Part shown: positions 1-11,564 of the stretch, piece after piece
Position numbering within the stretch: position 1 is the first letter of the stretch
Layout of the letters: every line of letters starts with the position of its first letter
The notes under the pieces: generated by a model
The model's input: only the letters and a program-made list of their open reading frames with translations
What the model was told of the DNA's origin: nothing
Databases searched by the model: none
Origin: Stomorhina lunata
Taxonomy: Eukaryota; Arthropoda; Insecta; Diptera; Rhiniidae
Assembly (NCBI GenBank): GCA_933228675.1
Contig: OW121740.1
Span: forward strand, 9,515,442 to 9,579,441
Length of the DNA stretch: 64,000 nucleotides
Direction: 5' to 3'
Translations under genes and position numbers: made by a program

Positions 1-480
1 TTCGAAATACTAATTCATCCTAAGCCGATGAGTCATTGCCAGAGATTATATTTATACTATTGTGAGGATATGTAGGTTTTTGGAGGAAACCCCATAGCCT
101 ACCTGATTAATAAGTAGGGAGTCATCGGTAAAGAAGTCAATATTCAATCTTCTACCAGGAGTTCCTCGTATATTTAAGAAAAGTAGCAGTAATAGTGATG
201 TAGGGGATGTTGGATACCAACCAACGGTTGTGATTGGTCTTAAGTTAAGCCCAGATTAATCTTGGTTATCCTTCATCTCAACTGTGGACACTGACCTCCT
301 CGTGGGATCACTGGTTAACATCCGTTAATGTAGTGAGCTAACATGCAAGTTCTCCCATAAGAACCATAAAAATATGGGTTAGGATACTATAAAAACGCTA
401 AAATTAGAATAAAAACGCTCCGCCGAAACTTTATGCTATGCCTTTGACCTTAACGGGTTGTAAATATAGGTCATTTTTAA
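1..480. other. Non-coding, moderately complex DNA
   Basis: No open frame of useful length and no recognisable domain. The base composition is less skewed than the rest of the window, and the stretch around 200-370 looks like fixed, non-satellite sequence, possibly a piece of an old transposon that I cannot name. No RNA gene was recognised. Confidence 0.4.
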
Positions 481-483
481 TCC

Positions 484-600
484 GAGCAGTTGTTTTGAAA
501 ATAATTTTTTTTTTGTTTGCAAAATGAAAATTTTTGTGGTTTTTCAAAAAAAAAATTTTTTTTTTGCTAACAAACAAATTTATTTTCAAAACGACTGCTC
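484..600. repeat. Short inverted repeat (hairpin, MITE-like)
   Basis: The 21-nt arm at 484-504 (GAGCAGTTGTTTTGAAAATA...) is the reverse complement, with one mismatch, of 580-600. The roughly 75-nt loop is A/T homopolymer runs. The right arm also belongs to the direct repeat that follows, so this may be a fragment of one larger element. Confidence 0.6.
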
Positions 601-850
601 AGTTTAAAAAAATAGTAAGTGTTCCGGAAAGATCATTTCTTGTTCTATTTTAGTTCAAGAAAATAAACAGTTTTCGAGTTATGCGAAAAATCATAAAAAT
701 TTTGGTTTTTAAAAATATTTATTTTCAAAACGACTATTCCGGATTAAAGCTCCGGTTTAGTGTTCCCGAAAGATAATTTTGTTGCCGAATTTTGGTATTT
801 TTTTTTTTTACTAAGTTCAAGAAAATAAACAGTTTTCGAGTTACGCGAAT
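578..850. repeat. Two-copy imperfect direct repeat
   Basis: Copies at about 578-690 and 718-850 share the opening TTTATTTTCAAAACGACT, a central GTTCC(G/C)GAAAGAT segment, and a closing block with AAACAGTTTTCGAGTTA at about 665 and 828. The closing blocks are offset by about 160 bp because the second copy carries an insertion. No coding content. Confidence 0.6.
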
Positions 851-1302
851 AATTATTGCGCAACCTCCTCCATTTTTTAGATAACGCTATATTTCGAAAA
901 CTAGAGCTTATCTCGAAAACTAGAGCTTAAACGGTTAGCACCATTGAATTCAGCGTAGTCGATTTGTCTTTACCCACTAGACCTTCTTTTTGTCGGTAAA
1001 AAAAGTTGATTTGGACTTGAAGCCAGGCAGAATTTGATATGTTATGCTTAGTAGTCTATGATTTAATCAATCAAGCCATAGCACCTCAACACTCTGGCTT
1101 CTTGTCAGTTCTCGAATAAATCTTTCGCCAATTACGTAGCTTTTCTTAGCCTTTTTGAGACATGTTAGCTTAGAAGTCTCTTTTATTTTCTGAGTCTGTG
1201 AAGATTAGAATTTGGATGTGGACAAGCTTGTTTAATTTCAACCAATATATGATCTATTTTTAAAGAAAAATTAACTTTTTTAATTATTGAAAAAACTTTC
1301 AA

Positions 1303-1700
1303 ATTATTAATTTTGAAAATTTTAAAAGTAATTGTGGAGAAAAACTGAAAAAATTATTTTTGAACGCGGCTCAGTGGATTGCAATTTCTGTCCCGCCACA
1401 GGACGTCATCAGCACTTAGCGCCCTCGACCACAGTCGAGTTGTCAAATCGCAGAGATAATCATCAATTTAACTCATTGAGTTTGATCGAACATCACTACG
1501 TTTTATTGATTGTGTATTCTCCTATTTTGAGTTAAATTGATGATTATCTCTGCGATTTGACAACTCGACTGTGGTCGAGGGCGCTAAGTGCTGATGACGT
1601 CCTGTGGCGGGGTAGAAATTGCAATCCACTGAGCCGCGTTCAAAAATAATTTTTTCAGTTTTTCTCCACAATTACTTTTCAAATTTTCAAAATTAATAAT
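1303..1700. repeat. 398-bp foldback element, arms of about 173 bp
   Basis: The left arm (1303-1475) and right arm (1528-1700) are reverse complements with very few mismatches: a GT/AC dinucleotide near 1390/1612 and one base near 1324. They are separated by a 52-bp loop. The arms hold unusually GC-rich sequence for this window (AACGCGGCTCAGTGGATT and its complement). The right end coincides with the 5' end of the following Helitron-like copy. A MITE, or an inverted duplication of a short unique segment, would both fit. The open frame crossing it is only a by-product. Confidence 0.85.
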
Positions 1701-1741
1701 CTTATATTCTTAAACGAGCAATAATTGTATATATATATATA

Positions 1742-2297
1742 CAGGGTGGTCCAAAAGTCGCGAACGGATTTGAAAAATTAATAACTTCTCTAATTTAATT
1801 ATTATTATTATTTTTCTTTTAAGGACTTGTAAAATCAATCTGGGAGATTAATTATGAAAGGTTACCACGTTATCCAGCGAACCAAAATCATAGAACATTA
1901 TTTTGAACATCATCAACGATCAATAATTCAAACTCAACGAGCCTATCGTCGTCATTTTAATGTGCGGAATTCACCATCCGAAACAATGATTCGACGCTTA
2001 GTGACACGTTTTCAGGAACAAGGCTCAGTGAGGAATCTTCCACGAAGCGGAAGACCACATTCTGTTATTAGTAAAGCAAATATTCAACGCGTTCTGGAGA
2101 GTGTTGAGGAGAATCCTGAACATCAACTCGAAGGCGCTCTGCTGAGCTCGGCGGTTTTTACGCAAATTATTAAAGGGAATTTTACATCTTTTCACATACA
2201 AGGTGCAGTTAGTGCAAGAACTAAAGCCATGAGATTCCCAAGAACGATTAATTTATGCAGTTTGCTTTCCCCCCTTCGGCCTTTTTGGGCCACCCTG
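1742..2297 (+). mobile_element. Internally deleted mariner/Tc1-superfamily element
   Basis: Terminal inverted repeats CAGGGTGG(T/C)CCAAAA lie at 1742 and, in reverse, up to 2297, flanked on both sides by TA, the standard target duplication of this superfamily. The element is 556 bp, far too short for a full transposase, and holds only the N-terminal DNA-binding part. Removing it and one TA restores the TATATA-GAATGGC junction seen in copies B and C, so those two copies show the empty site. Confidence 0.85.
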
Positions 2298-2300
2298 TAG
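1854..2300 (+). pseudogene. Transposase remnant, N-terminal HTH part only
   Basis: The frame opens at an ATG inside the 556-bp element. Residues 1-90 read as the paired helix-turn-helix region of an IS630/Tc1/mariner transposase: QRTKIIEHYF near the start, then RRLVTRFQEQGSVRNL at about 47-62 and SGRPHSV at about 65-71, the linker motif before the second HTH. After about residue 92 the similarity stops at what looks like an internal deletion joint. The remaining codons read through the 3' end and the terminal inverted repeat. No DD(D/E) catalytic domain exists, so the product cannot cut DNA. It resembles transposases annotated in ants and flies with a DUF4817-type start. That family placement is from memory and moderate in confidence. 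Confidence 0.7.
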
Positions 2301-3682
2301 AATGGCTATCTCGAAAACGGCTCTAACGATTTTGATAAAATTTGGACAGTGGGTATCTTTTTGATGTATAGGTCGAAGAAGAAGGGACTTTTGGAACTAC
2401 CTCTAAGAGGGTAAAAACGGGTAAAAAGGGGAAAAATCGAAAACGCTATGTCTCCTAAAGTAATAGGTATAGAAACAAAATTAAAATTACGTTTTAAACA
2501 GCTTTGAAAATAAGCGGACAGGTGTTTGGTACTTTTTTGAAACTATGTCCGATAGGGGGTAAAAAAGGGTGAAAATAGTTTTTTTGGCACCTTTTTAACC
2601 CACTCTTATATTTTAAACTAAAGAATATAGAAAGAAACTTGGTACTGCAATCAATAGATGTGAAAGACACTTTAAACACGTATTTGGTGCTTTTTTGATT
2701 TTGGAGCCAAAATGGGTAAAAAAGGGATAAAATGATAACTTAACATCTCCAAAGTAATATGAATAGGAACATTATACATTATGTTAAATGCGTTTTAAAA
2801 AAATGTACCGAATTCAATTGGCACCAAAAAAGTACCAAATATACATATGGAACTTTTAGAAATTAGGGAATAAAAAGGGATAAAAATTAGTATTATTTTA
2901 AACAAATGAATGTTTGAATGCCGGCGAAGGTTTTAAAGTTGATAAGACTAATTTCCGACAGATGGCGCCACTGAAAATTAATTAAATCGTAAACTGTACA
3001 TTTGATCATGCTATGATCTTCAGTAAAGTTGTAGCGCATGAGCCGGCGAAGGCTTTTTAGTTGGTATGAATAATTTCCGACAGGTGGCGCTACAGAAACT
3101 TACTCAAAGTCAATTAAATCGTAATCTGTACATTTAATCATGCTACAATCTTTAGCAAAGTTGTTGCACATGAGCCGACGAAGGTTTCTTAGTTGGTATG
3201 AAGAAATTTCGACAGGTGGCGCTACTGAAATTTACTCAAAGTCAATTTAATCGTATGCTGTACATTTAATCATGCTATAATCTTCAGCAAAGTTGTTACG
3301 GATAAGCCGAAGAAGGTTTATGAATTGGAATAAGCAAAGTCCGACAGGTGGCGCCACAGAAAACTACTCAAAATGAATTAAATCGTAAACTGTGCATTTG
3401 ATCAGACTATAATCTTTAGCAAAGTTGTTGCGCATGAGTCGACAGAGGTTTCTGTTTATATGAATAATTTCCAAAACTATTCAAAATGAGTTAAACTGTA
3501 AACTATGCAAACTATGTGTTGGTCGGACAAAATAAATCAAATAATTCAAAATTAACTGAATATTTCTACAATGTCTTTCCTCTAAATTTATTTTAGCACT
3601 TTATAATATAAAATATATATAAACTTTAAAATTTTCCTCAAAATGCTTATCATAAAGCTCCGAGCAAGGCTAGGTCTACCAG

Positions 3683-3686
<4 letters not shown>

Positions 3687-3721
<35 letters not shown>
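3687..3721. repeat. (TA)n microsatellite between tandem element copies
   Basis: A pure TA run that joins the 3' end of copy A directly to the body of copy B. It corresponds to the 5' TA tract of the element, so the first part of copy B (the TCTTATATTC start) is missing. Confidence 0.9.
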
Positions 3722-3727
<6 letters not shown>

Positions 3728-5199
3728 GCTATCTCGAAAACGGCTCTAACGATTTTGATAAAATTTGGACAGTGGGTATCTTTTTTGATGTATAGGTCGA
3801 AGAAGAAGGAACTTTGGAACTTTTACCTCTAAGAGGGTAAAAACGGGTAAAAAGGGGAAAAATCGAAAACGCTATGTCTCCTAAAGTAATAGGTATAGAA
3901 ACAAAATTAAAATTACGTTTTAAACAGCTTTGAAAATAAGCGGACAGGTGTTTGGTACTTTTTTGAAACTATGTCCGATAGGGGGTAAAAAAGGGTGAAA
4001 ATAGTTTTTTTGGCACCTTTTTAACCCACTCTTATATTTTAAACTAAAGAATATAGAAAGAAACTTGGTACTGCAATCAATAGATGTAAAAAAAACATGA
4101 AACACGTATTTGGTACTTTTTTGATTTTGAAGCCAAAATGGGTAAAAAAGGGATAAAATGATAACTTAACATCTCCAAAGTAATATGAATAGGAACATTA
4201 TACATTATGTTAAATGCGTTTTAAAAAAATGTACCGAATTCAATTGGCACCAAAAAAGTACCAAATATACATATGGAACTTTTAGAAATTAGGGAATAAA
4301 AAGGGGGAAAAATTAGTATTATTTTAAACAAATGAATGTTTGTCTGTATGTATGTTCTTTATAGAATAGTAAACTGTGAATTTGATTGTGTTATGCTCTT
4401 TAGCGAAGATGTTGCGGATAAGCCGGCGAAGGTTTTAAAGTTGATAAGACTAATTTCCGACAGATGGCGCCACTGAAAATTACTAAAAATTAATTAAATC
4501 GTAAACTGTACATTTGATCATGCTATGATCTTTAGCAAAGTTGTAGCGCATGAGCCGACGAAAACTTTTTAGTTGGTATGAATAATTTCCGACAGGTGGC
4601 GCTACAGAAACTTACTCAAAGTCAATTTAATCGTAATCAGTACATTTAATCATGCTACAATCTTTAGCAAAGTTGTTGCACATGAGCCGACGAAGGTTTC
4701 TTAGTTTGTATGAAGAAATTTCGACAGGTGGCGCTACTGAAATTTACTCAAAGTCAATTTAATCGTATGCTGTACATTTAATCATGCTATAATCTTCAGC
4801 AAAGTTGTTACGGATAAGCCGAAGAAGGTTTATGAATTGGAATAAGCAAAGTCCGACAGGTGGCGCCACAGAAAACTACTCAAAATGAATTAAATCGTAA
4901 ACTGTGCATTTGATCAGACTATAATCTTTAGCAAAGTTGTTGCGCATGAGTCGACAGAGGTTTCTGTTTATATGAATAATTTCCAAAATTATTCAAAATG
5001 AGTTAAACTGTAAACTATGCAAACTATGTGTTGGTCGGACAAAATAAATCAAATAATTCAAAATTAACTGAATATTTCTACAATGTCTTTCCTCTAAATT
5101 TATTTAAGCACTTTAAAATATAAAATATATAAAAACTTTAAAATTTTCCTCAAAATGCTTATCATAAAGCTCCGAGCAAGGCTCGGTCTACCAGGTACT
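3722..5199 (+). mobile_element. Helitron-like non-autonomous element, copy B
   Basis: Near-identical to copy A from GAATGGCTATCTCG to CCAGGTACT. The 3' hairpin is perfect (CCGAGC-AAG-GCTCGG at about 5172-5186). The minisatellite of about 132-bp units (about 4340-4995) has the extra unit missing in A. The head-to-tail arrangement sharing a TA tract suggests unequal exchange or tandem insertion. A 61-codon frame on the minus strand (3920-4105) is retained in all three copies but has no recognisable product. Confidence 0.75.
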
Positions 5200-6411
5200 T
5201 TGAAAGTTAAATGAACTCAAGCCTGATTAAACCTAATTTTTCAATCAATTCTAAAGTTCGAATAATTAATTCCCAAATAAATTTTTTAATTATTTTTTAA
5301 TGACTATAACTTTTTTCTAAGAAATTTCTATGTAATCCTTCAATTTTCTATTAAACGATTTTCAAAATAAATTTCAAATCATCATCAGCTGCTTACAAAA
5401 AAGTACGAAAAAATATTATTAAAAATAAATAAATAAAAATTGAAAAGAAACGTTAAACTCAGCACCGGCCGGAGATATGCTGACAGTTGTCCTAAATTCC
5501 AACAATATTTATTTAATAACAAAAGGAACCAAGGAACCCCATGAATGACGACGACTACGACAATCCTTTCGTATGTTCAAGAATTTATACTCTTCGCTTT
5601 TAATAATAAAGAAGAAATCAAGCAAATGTTTTATTACAAATAGAATGAAATAACAAAAAAAAAATGTTTGAATTGAAAAACTAAAACTAACGTGCCTTTA
5701 CAAAAAGGATTATGTAAGGACCTGGCGTATAAAAAACAACAAAAAACGAAATATGAATTACGTAGGAAGAGGAAACAAAAGGAGTTTTCTATTGCTCTGC
5801 TGATCACAGATCTTGTAAAGCAGTTTCTCATAAAGATCTTGTTAAAATTACAAAATGAGCACACAGAATTATTTGGTAAAAATTTGAAAGGATTTTTTTA
5901 TAAAAAAAATATTTTAAAGCAAAAAACGTGTGTTTTTCTCAAATTTAAAACGCAATAAATTAAGAGGGTGGATTTTTCTAGAGAATCAATAGATTTTTTC
6001 AGGTTTTTTAGATTTTCTATTTTGAAAAAAAATGAAAGAAAAATATTTATTTATTGTCTAATCATGTGTAAAACGCCAACACACTTTAGAGAAATACATG
6101 AAAAAGAAAACTAGAACGATTTAGTCAAGAAAAAAGGTTCAATTTGGAAAAAGATGATGACAAGATCATCATCAAGATCTTTTGGATCATGTTTTGAAAA
6201 TCTAAACTGTTTTTTATTAAAATCTTAAATACCGCACACATTCGAAATCCTTTTTCTTTTAGAAATTTCTAAGGTCTGATCACATATCCTTAATTCTTTA
6301 GATCTTTCAACAAACTTCTGTTAATAATTCCTTCAGCCTGATTAAATATTTGTCAAAATTGTTACAAAATTTTTTCAAAATAAAAAGTATCAACACAGAA
6401 GGTATACATAT
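5200..6411. other. Gene-less spacer
   Basis: AT-rich, without recognisable coding sequence. The open frames around 5634-5958 on both strands are Lys/Phe-rich and low-complexity, and the plus-strand one lacks an ATG. A GATCATCATC tract near 6165 recurs near 18442 in the spacer after the next arrays, suggesting that spacers are diverged copies of one another. Confidence 0.4.
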
Positions 6412-7945
6412 ATAGAAAAATTTTTATAGAAAAATTTTTATTGAAAAAAATTCGATAGAAAAATTTTTATTGAAAAAATTTCGATAGAAAAATTTTTATT
6501 GAAAAAAATTCGATAGAAAAATTTTCATTGAAAAAATTTCGATAGAAAAATTTTTATTGAAATATTCTCTATAGCAAAATTTCTATTAAAAATTTTTCTA
6601 GAAAAAAAATTTGTATAAAAAAATAAATTTTCTATGGACGAATTTTAAATAAAAAATATTTGTAAAAAATTTTCTATAGAAAAATTTTTATTGAAAATTT
6701 TCTACAGAAATTTTTTTTTTTGTAATTTTGTCTAAAAGAAAATTTTTATTGAAAAATTTTCTATAAAAAGATTATTACTGAAAAATTTTCTATAAAAAAA
6801 AATTTTACAAAAAAATTTTCTATAGAAAATTTTTTACTGAAAAAATTTTGATAGAAAAATTTTTATTAAAAAATTTTCTATAGAAAAATTTGTATTAAAC
6901 ATTTTTCTATAGAAAAATTTGTATTAAACATTTTTCTATAGAAAAATTTGTATTAAACATTTTTTTATAGAAAAATTTGTATTAAACATTTTTCTATAGA
7001 AAAATTTGTATTAAACATTTTTCTATAGAAAAATTTGTATTAAACATTTTTCTATAGAAAAATTTGTCTTAAACATTTTTCTATAGAAAAATTTGTATTA
7101 AACATTTTTTTATAGAAAAATTTGTATTAAACATTTTTCTATAGAAAAATTTGTATTAAACATTTTTCTATAGAAAAATTTGTATTAAACATTTTTCTAT
7201 AGAAAAATTTGTATTAAACATTTTTCTATAGAAAAATTTGTATTAAACATTTTTTATAGAAAAATTTGTATTAAACATTTTTCTATAGAAAACTTTGTAT
7301 TAAACATTTTTTTATAGAAAAATTTATATTAAACATTTTTCTATAGAAAAATTTGTCTTAAACATTTTTCTATAGAAAAATTTGTATTAAACATTTTTCT
7401 ATAGAAAAATTTCTATTAAACATTTTTCTATAGAAAAATTTGTATTAAAGATTTTTCTATAGAAAAATTTGTATTAAAGATTTTTCTATAGAAAAATTTG
7501 TATTAAACATTTTTTTATAGAAAAATTTGTATTAAACATTTTTCTATAGAAAAATTTGTATTAAACATTTTTTTATAGAAAAATTTGTATTAAACATTTT
7601 TTTATAGAAAAATTTATATTAAACATTTTTCTATAGAAAAATTTGTCTTAAACATTTTGCTATAGAAAAATTTGTCTTAAACATTTTGCTATAGAAAAAT
7701 TTGTATTAAACATTTTTCTATAGAAAACTTTGTATTAAACATTTTTTTATAGAAAAATTTGTATTAAACATTTTTCTATAGAAAAATTTGTATTAAACAT
7801 TTTTCTATAGAAAAATTTGTCTTAAACATTTTTCTATAGAAAAATTTGTATTAAACATTTTTTTATAGAAAAATTTGTATTAAACATTTTTCTATAGAAA
7901 AATTTGTATTAAACATTTTTTTATAGAAAAATTTGTATTAAAAAA
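6412..7945. repeat. 29-bp minisatellite array 1a
   Basis: From 6412 to about 6880 the units are diverged, with a GATAGAAAAATTTTTATTG theme. From about 6885 to 7945 there are roughly 36 highly uniform 29-bp units: core TTTTCTATAGAAAA plus linker ATTTGTATTAAACAT. Variants (CTTAAACAT, CTTTATAG) recur in clusters, which indicates local spreading of variants. Confidence 0.9.
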
Positions 7946-9149
7946 TAAAAAATATTTGTAAAAAAATTTCTATAGAAAATTTTTAGTGAAAAATTTTCTA
8001 TATGAAATTTTTTTTTTAATTTTCTCTAGAAAATTTTTCTATAAATAGATTTTTATTAAGAAATTTTCTATAAAAAATTTTTATTCAATTTTTTAATAAA
8101 AATTTTTTTTATAGATAATTTTTCTACTGAAAAATTTTCAATAGAAAATTTGTCAATTAAAATTTTTAAATAGAAATTTTTTCAAAAAAAATTTTCTATA
8201 GAAAATTTTTATTTAATATATTTTTTAATAAAAATTGTTAAATAAAAAAAATTTCACTTAAATTTTTTTTTAATAGAAAATTCATTCTTAAATACAAATT
8301 TTTCTATAGAAAAATTTTTAATATAAATTTTTCTATAGAAAATAATTCAATAAAAATTTTATTGAAAGATGTTCGTTAGAAAAAATTGTACGAAAAATTT
8401 TTCTATAGAAAAATTTGTATTTAAAAACAAATTTTAAGTGAAAAATTTTTTATTTAACAATTTTTATTAAAAAAATTTAAATAAAAATTTTCTGTAGAAA
8501 ATTTTTCTATTAAAATTTTTTTGTAAAAAAGTTTCTATATAAAAATTTTAAATGACAAATTTTTTACTAATTTTCAATTTTTTCAAAAATTTTCTATAGA
8601 AAATTTCTTTTAAATATTTTCTATTTAAACTTTTTTTCAAAAATTTTCTATAGAAACTTTTGTTTTTAAATATTGTTCAAAAATTTTCTATAGAAACTTT
8701 TTTTCAAAAATTTTTATGGAAAAATTTTCTATAGAAAAATTTTGATGGAAAATTTTTTATTGAAAAATTTTCTATAGTAAAATTTGTATGTAAAAATAAA
8801 TTTTCTATAGACAGATTTTAAATGAACAATTTTTTATTTAACAAATTTTATTAAAAAAAATTGAAATAAAAATTTTCTGTAGAAAAATTTTCTATTAAAA
8901 CTTTTTTGTGAAAAACTTTCTATATAAAAATTTTTGACAAAGTGACAATTTTCTACTAAAAGTTTTTATTGAAAAATTTTTATTAAAAAACGTTCTATAG
9001 AAAAATTTTTATTGAAAAAATTTTGATGGAAAAATTTTTATTGAAAAAATTTCGATGGAAAAATTTTCTATAGAGAAATATTTAATAAAAATTTTTGTAT
9101 AAAAAAATGTGTATTTAAAAATAAATTTTCTATAGACAAATTTTAAATG
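7946..9149. repeat. Degenerate 29-bp minisatellite
   Basis: The TTTTCTATAGAAAA cores persist, but linkers and spacing drift. It joins two homogenised blocks and probably represents older, non-homogenised array sequence. Confidence 0.75.
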
Positions 9150-9870
9150 AAAAATTTTAGAAACATTTTTTTCAAAAATTTTCTATAGAAAAAATTTTTT
9201 CATAAATTTCTATAGAAACATTTTTTTCAAAAATTTTCTATAGAAACATTTTTTTCAAAAATTTTCTATAGAAACATTTTTTTCAAAAATTTTCTATAGA
9301 AACATTTTTTTCAAAAATTTTCTATAGAAACATTTTTGGAAAAATTTTCTATAGAAACATTTTTTTCATAAATTTTCTATAGAAACATTTTTTTCAAAAA
9401 TTTTCTATAGAAACATTTTTTTTCATAAATTTTCAATAGAAACATTTTTTTCAAAAATTTTCTATAGAAACATTTTTTTCAAAAATTTTCTATAGAAACA
9501 TTTTTTTCAAAAATTTTCTATAGAAACATTTTTTTCAAAAATTTTCTATAGAAACATTTTTTTCAAAAATTTTCTATAGAAACATTTTTTTCAAAAATTT
9601 TCTATAGAAACATTTTTTTTCATAAATTTTCAATAGAAACATTTTTTTCAAAAATTTTCTATAGAAACATTTTTTTCAAAAATTTTCTATAGAAACATTT
9701 TTTTCAAAAATTTTCTATAGAAACATTTTTTTCAAAAATTTTCTATAGAAACATTTTTTTAAAAATTTTTTTGTTATTTTATCTGAAAAATTTTTTATAA
9801 AAAAATTTTTATTAAGAAATTTTCTATAGAAAAATTTTTATTAAAAAATTTTCTATAGAAAAAAGTATCA
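9150..9870. repeat. 29-bp minisatellite array 1b
   Basis: About 21 units made of the TCTATAGAAA core plus a CATTTTTTTCAAAAATTT linker, nearly uniform to 9765, then decaying to 9870. Single variants (TTTTTTTTCATAAATT with CAATAG) occur at 9420 and 9620, about 200 bp apart, so a seven-unit block was probably duplicated. Confidence 0.9.
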
Positions 9871-10690
9871 ATAATAATAAAAATATATACTTTCTTTCCT
9901 TAAAAGGACTCCATTAGTTATTACATCTGTTTTTTTTCAACTTAACTCTTTCTCTCCCTTTTCCTGTTTCCTTAAATCATCTTCCCTCTCTTTTCCCATG
10001 TTTTGCCAAAAATTTAATGTAATTTTTTAATTGTAAACTCTAACACGCATTATCTCGCTTATTAAATTTTTAGTTTTATTACTTCACAAAAAAAGTCCTG
10101 GCTGGTATTTTTGTTAGTCCTTGTCTTTTTTTAAGTGGACGCGCAAAATTTTTTTTCCAACTGCTGTCAAAAATTCTCAACCCTTTTTTTGTGTGTCATT
10201 TCATTCGATTGTGTCTATTTTTGCTAGAACATGGATGACATTAATAAAATGAATTTTAAAATTTATTTGTTACTGTTTTCATTGTCCTTAACAAAACAGG
10301 ATTAACACTGGGGAAGCTGAGCGCTGATAATTGTCAACAAAACGTGAAAAAAAAAAACGTTACACGCTGATGACCATGAATTGCATTTTATTTTCTCTTT
10401 TTTGTTTGTCTTCCTCTCTTAAGTTAAGGACAAATTCTCTTTTCCAAAAGGATAATTTTGCGAGCTTAAGCTGCATTTTTTTTCAAAAAAAGAACATTTT
10501 GGGCTAAAAGATGCCAAGAATCGACAAAAATGGCGGTTTAAAAGAGATCCTTGATAAAACAAAAATTTTAAAACTTAAAGTTTAATGGGTCCTCTAATAG
10601 GAAATTTGACAGTTTAAATATTACGGTCAGTTTGTTGGGGCTAAATCTTTCAAATCATTTGTCTTTTAAATAACCCATGACATCGGTAAA
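9871..10690. other. Gene-less spacer between arrays
   Basis: Pyrimidine-rich on the plus strand near 9890-10000, with mixed AT-rich sequence after that. I see no frame, TE end or RNA gene. Confidence 0.4.
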
Positions 10691-11360
10691 ATTTAGAAAA
10701 TGTAAAGTTTTCTGTAGAATTTTTCGATTCTAAAAATTTCTATAAAAATTTTCAATATTAAAATTTTCTATAGAAAATTTTCGATATTAAAATTTTCCAT
10801 AGAAAATTTTCGATATTAAAACTTTCTATAGAAAATTTTTGAGATTAAAATTTTTTAACCGAAATTTTCGATATTATGATTTTTTAACGAAAATTTTCGA
10901 TATTAAGATTTTCTATAGAAAATTTTCGATATTAAGATTTTCTATAGAAAATTTTCGATATTAAAATTTTCTATAGAAAATTTTTAATATTAAAATTTTG
11001 TATAGAAAATTTTTAATATTAAAATTTTGTATAGAAAATTTTTAATATTAAAATTTTCTAAATTGGCTTGGCTGCGCCAAATTCGTACAAAATTAGATAT
11101 AAACGTTTTTAATAATGTTTCCGTTTAAGGGAAATTTTTTTTGTTAAAAAATTTCGATTTAAAAATTTTTTAAATTTTAAAAATAATTTCAATAACAAAA
11201 TTTTTATTAAAAAGTTTTTTATACAAACATTTTTTTTTTTTAATTTTCTGTAGAAAAATGTTTATTGAAAAGTTTTTAGTGACAGTTTTCTATAGAAAAA
11301 TTTTTATAGAAACATTTTAATTTAAAAACTTTTATAGAAAAATTTTCTCTCAAGAAATTT
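10691..11360. repeat. 29-bp minisatellite array 2
   Basis: About 13 units with the CTATAGAAAA core and a TTTTCGATATTAAAATTTT linker at 10700-11060, then a short GC-richer break (TTGGCTTGGCTGCGCC at about 11064) and degenerate units to 11360. Confidence 0.85.
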
Positions 11361-11564
11361 TCATTCAAAAGAAAAATTGTTTGCACTTAATCCCAGTCTA
11401 TTACATTTATTTATTAATATAATAGACAATTTTTTGATAAAAAAAACAAAAAATGTTTGTGGGGACAACCAATTCCTTGACGCGTTTCAGGAGGAGTATC
11501 CCTACTTTTAGACAGATCAAAAACCTATTTTACAAACACAATCATTACGAATTATGTTTGAAAA
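11361..11564. other. Short non-array island with a motif shared with 51.8 kb
   Basis: The stretch around 11453-11490 (ATGTTTGTGGGGACAACC then AATTCCTTGACGCGTTTC) recurs as its reverse complement at about 51835-51871 with a few differences. Both sit inside minisatellites. Origin unknown: perhaps a fragment of one transposon. A short frame through it runs into array sequence and is not a gene. Confidence 0.55.

Larger units (their letters stand above)
1699..3687 (+). mobile_element. Helitron-like non-autonomous element, copy A (interrupted)
   Basis: The 5' end begins TCTTATATTCTTAAACGAGC, followed by a (TA)n tract. The same start occurs in reverse orientation at the end of copy C (57366-57402). 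The body starts GAATGGCTATCTCGAAAACG at 2300. The 3' end carries the hairpin CCGAGC-AAG-GCTAGG (one stem mismatch here; perfect in B and C) about 13 nt before the terminal CCAGGTACT, which is Helitron/helentron-like. Internally there is a minisatellite (about 2924-3480) of roughly 132-bp units, marked by GGCGC at 2964, 3086, 3218 and 3350. Relative to B it lacks about 86 bp near 2917. A mariner-type element (1742-2297) is inserted in its (TA)n. No transposase is encoded. Confidence 0.75.

Noticed and set aside
1332..1535. 67-codon frame across the foldback
   Set aside because: It crosses one arm and the loop, lacks a recognisable domain, and its content is fixed by the inverted repeat.
2494..2679. 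61-codon minus-strand frame kept open in all three Helitron-like copies (also 3920-4105 and, in the opposite orientation, 56945-57130)
   Set aside because: A and B are too similar for conservation to mean anything. C shows several amino-acid changes with no preference visible by eye, and non-autonomous elements of this type usually encode nothing. Worth a codon-substitution test, not a gene call.
5692..5958. 88-codon Lys-rich plus-strand frame
   Set aside because: No ATG start, low complexity, overlapped by an antisense frame of similar quality and no recognisable motif.
6412..9870. CRISPR-like array (constant palindromic repeat plus linker)
   Set aside because: Linkers are the same from unit to unit rather than unique, the repeat is 14 bp, no cas genes exist and the DNA is eukaryotic.
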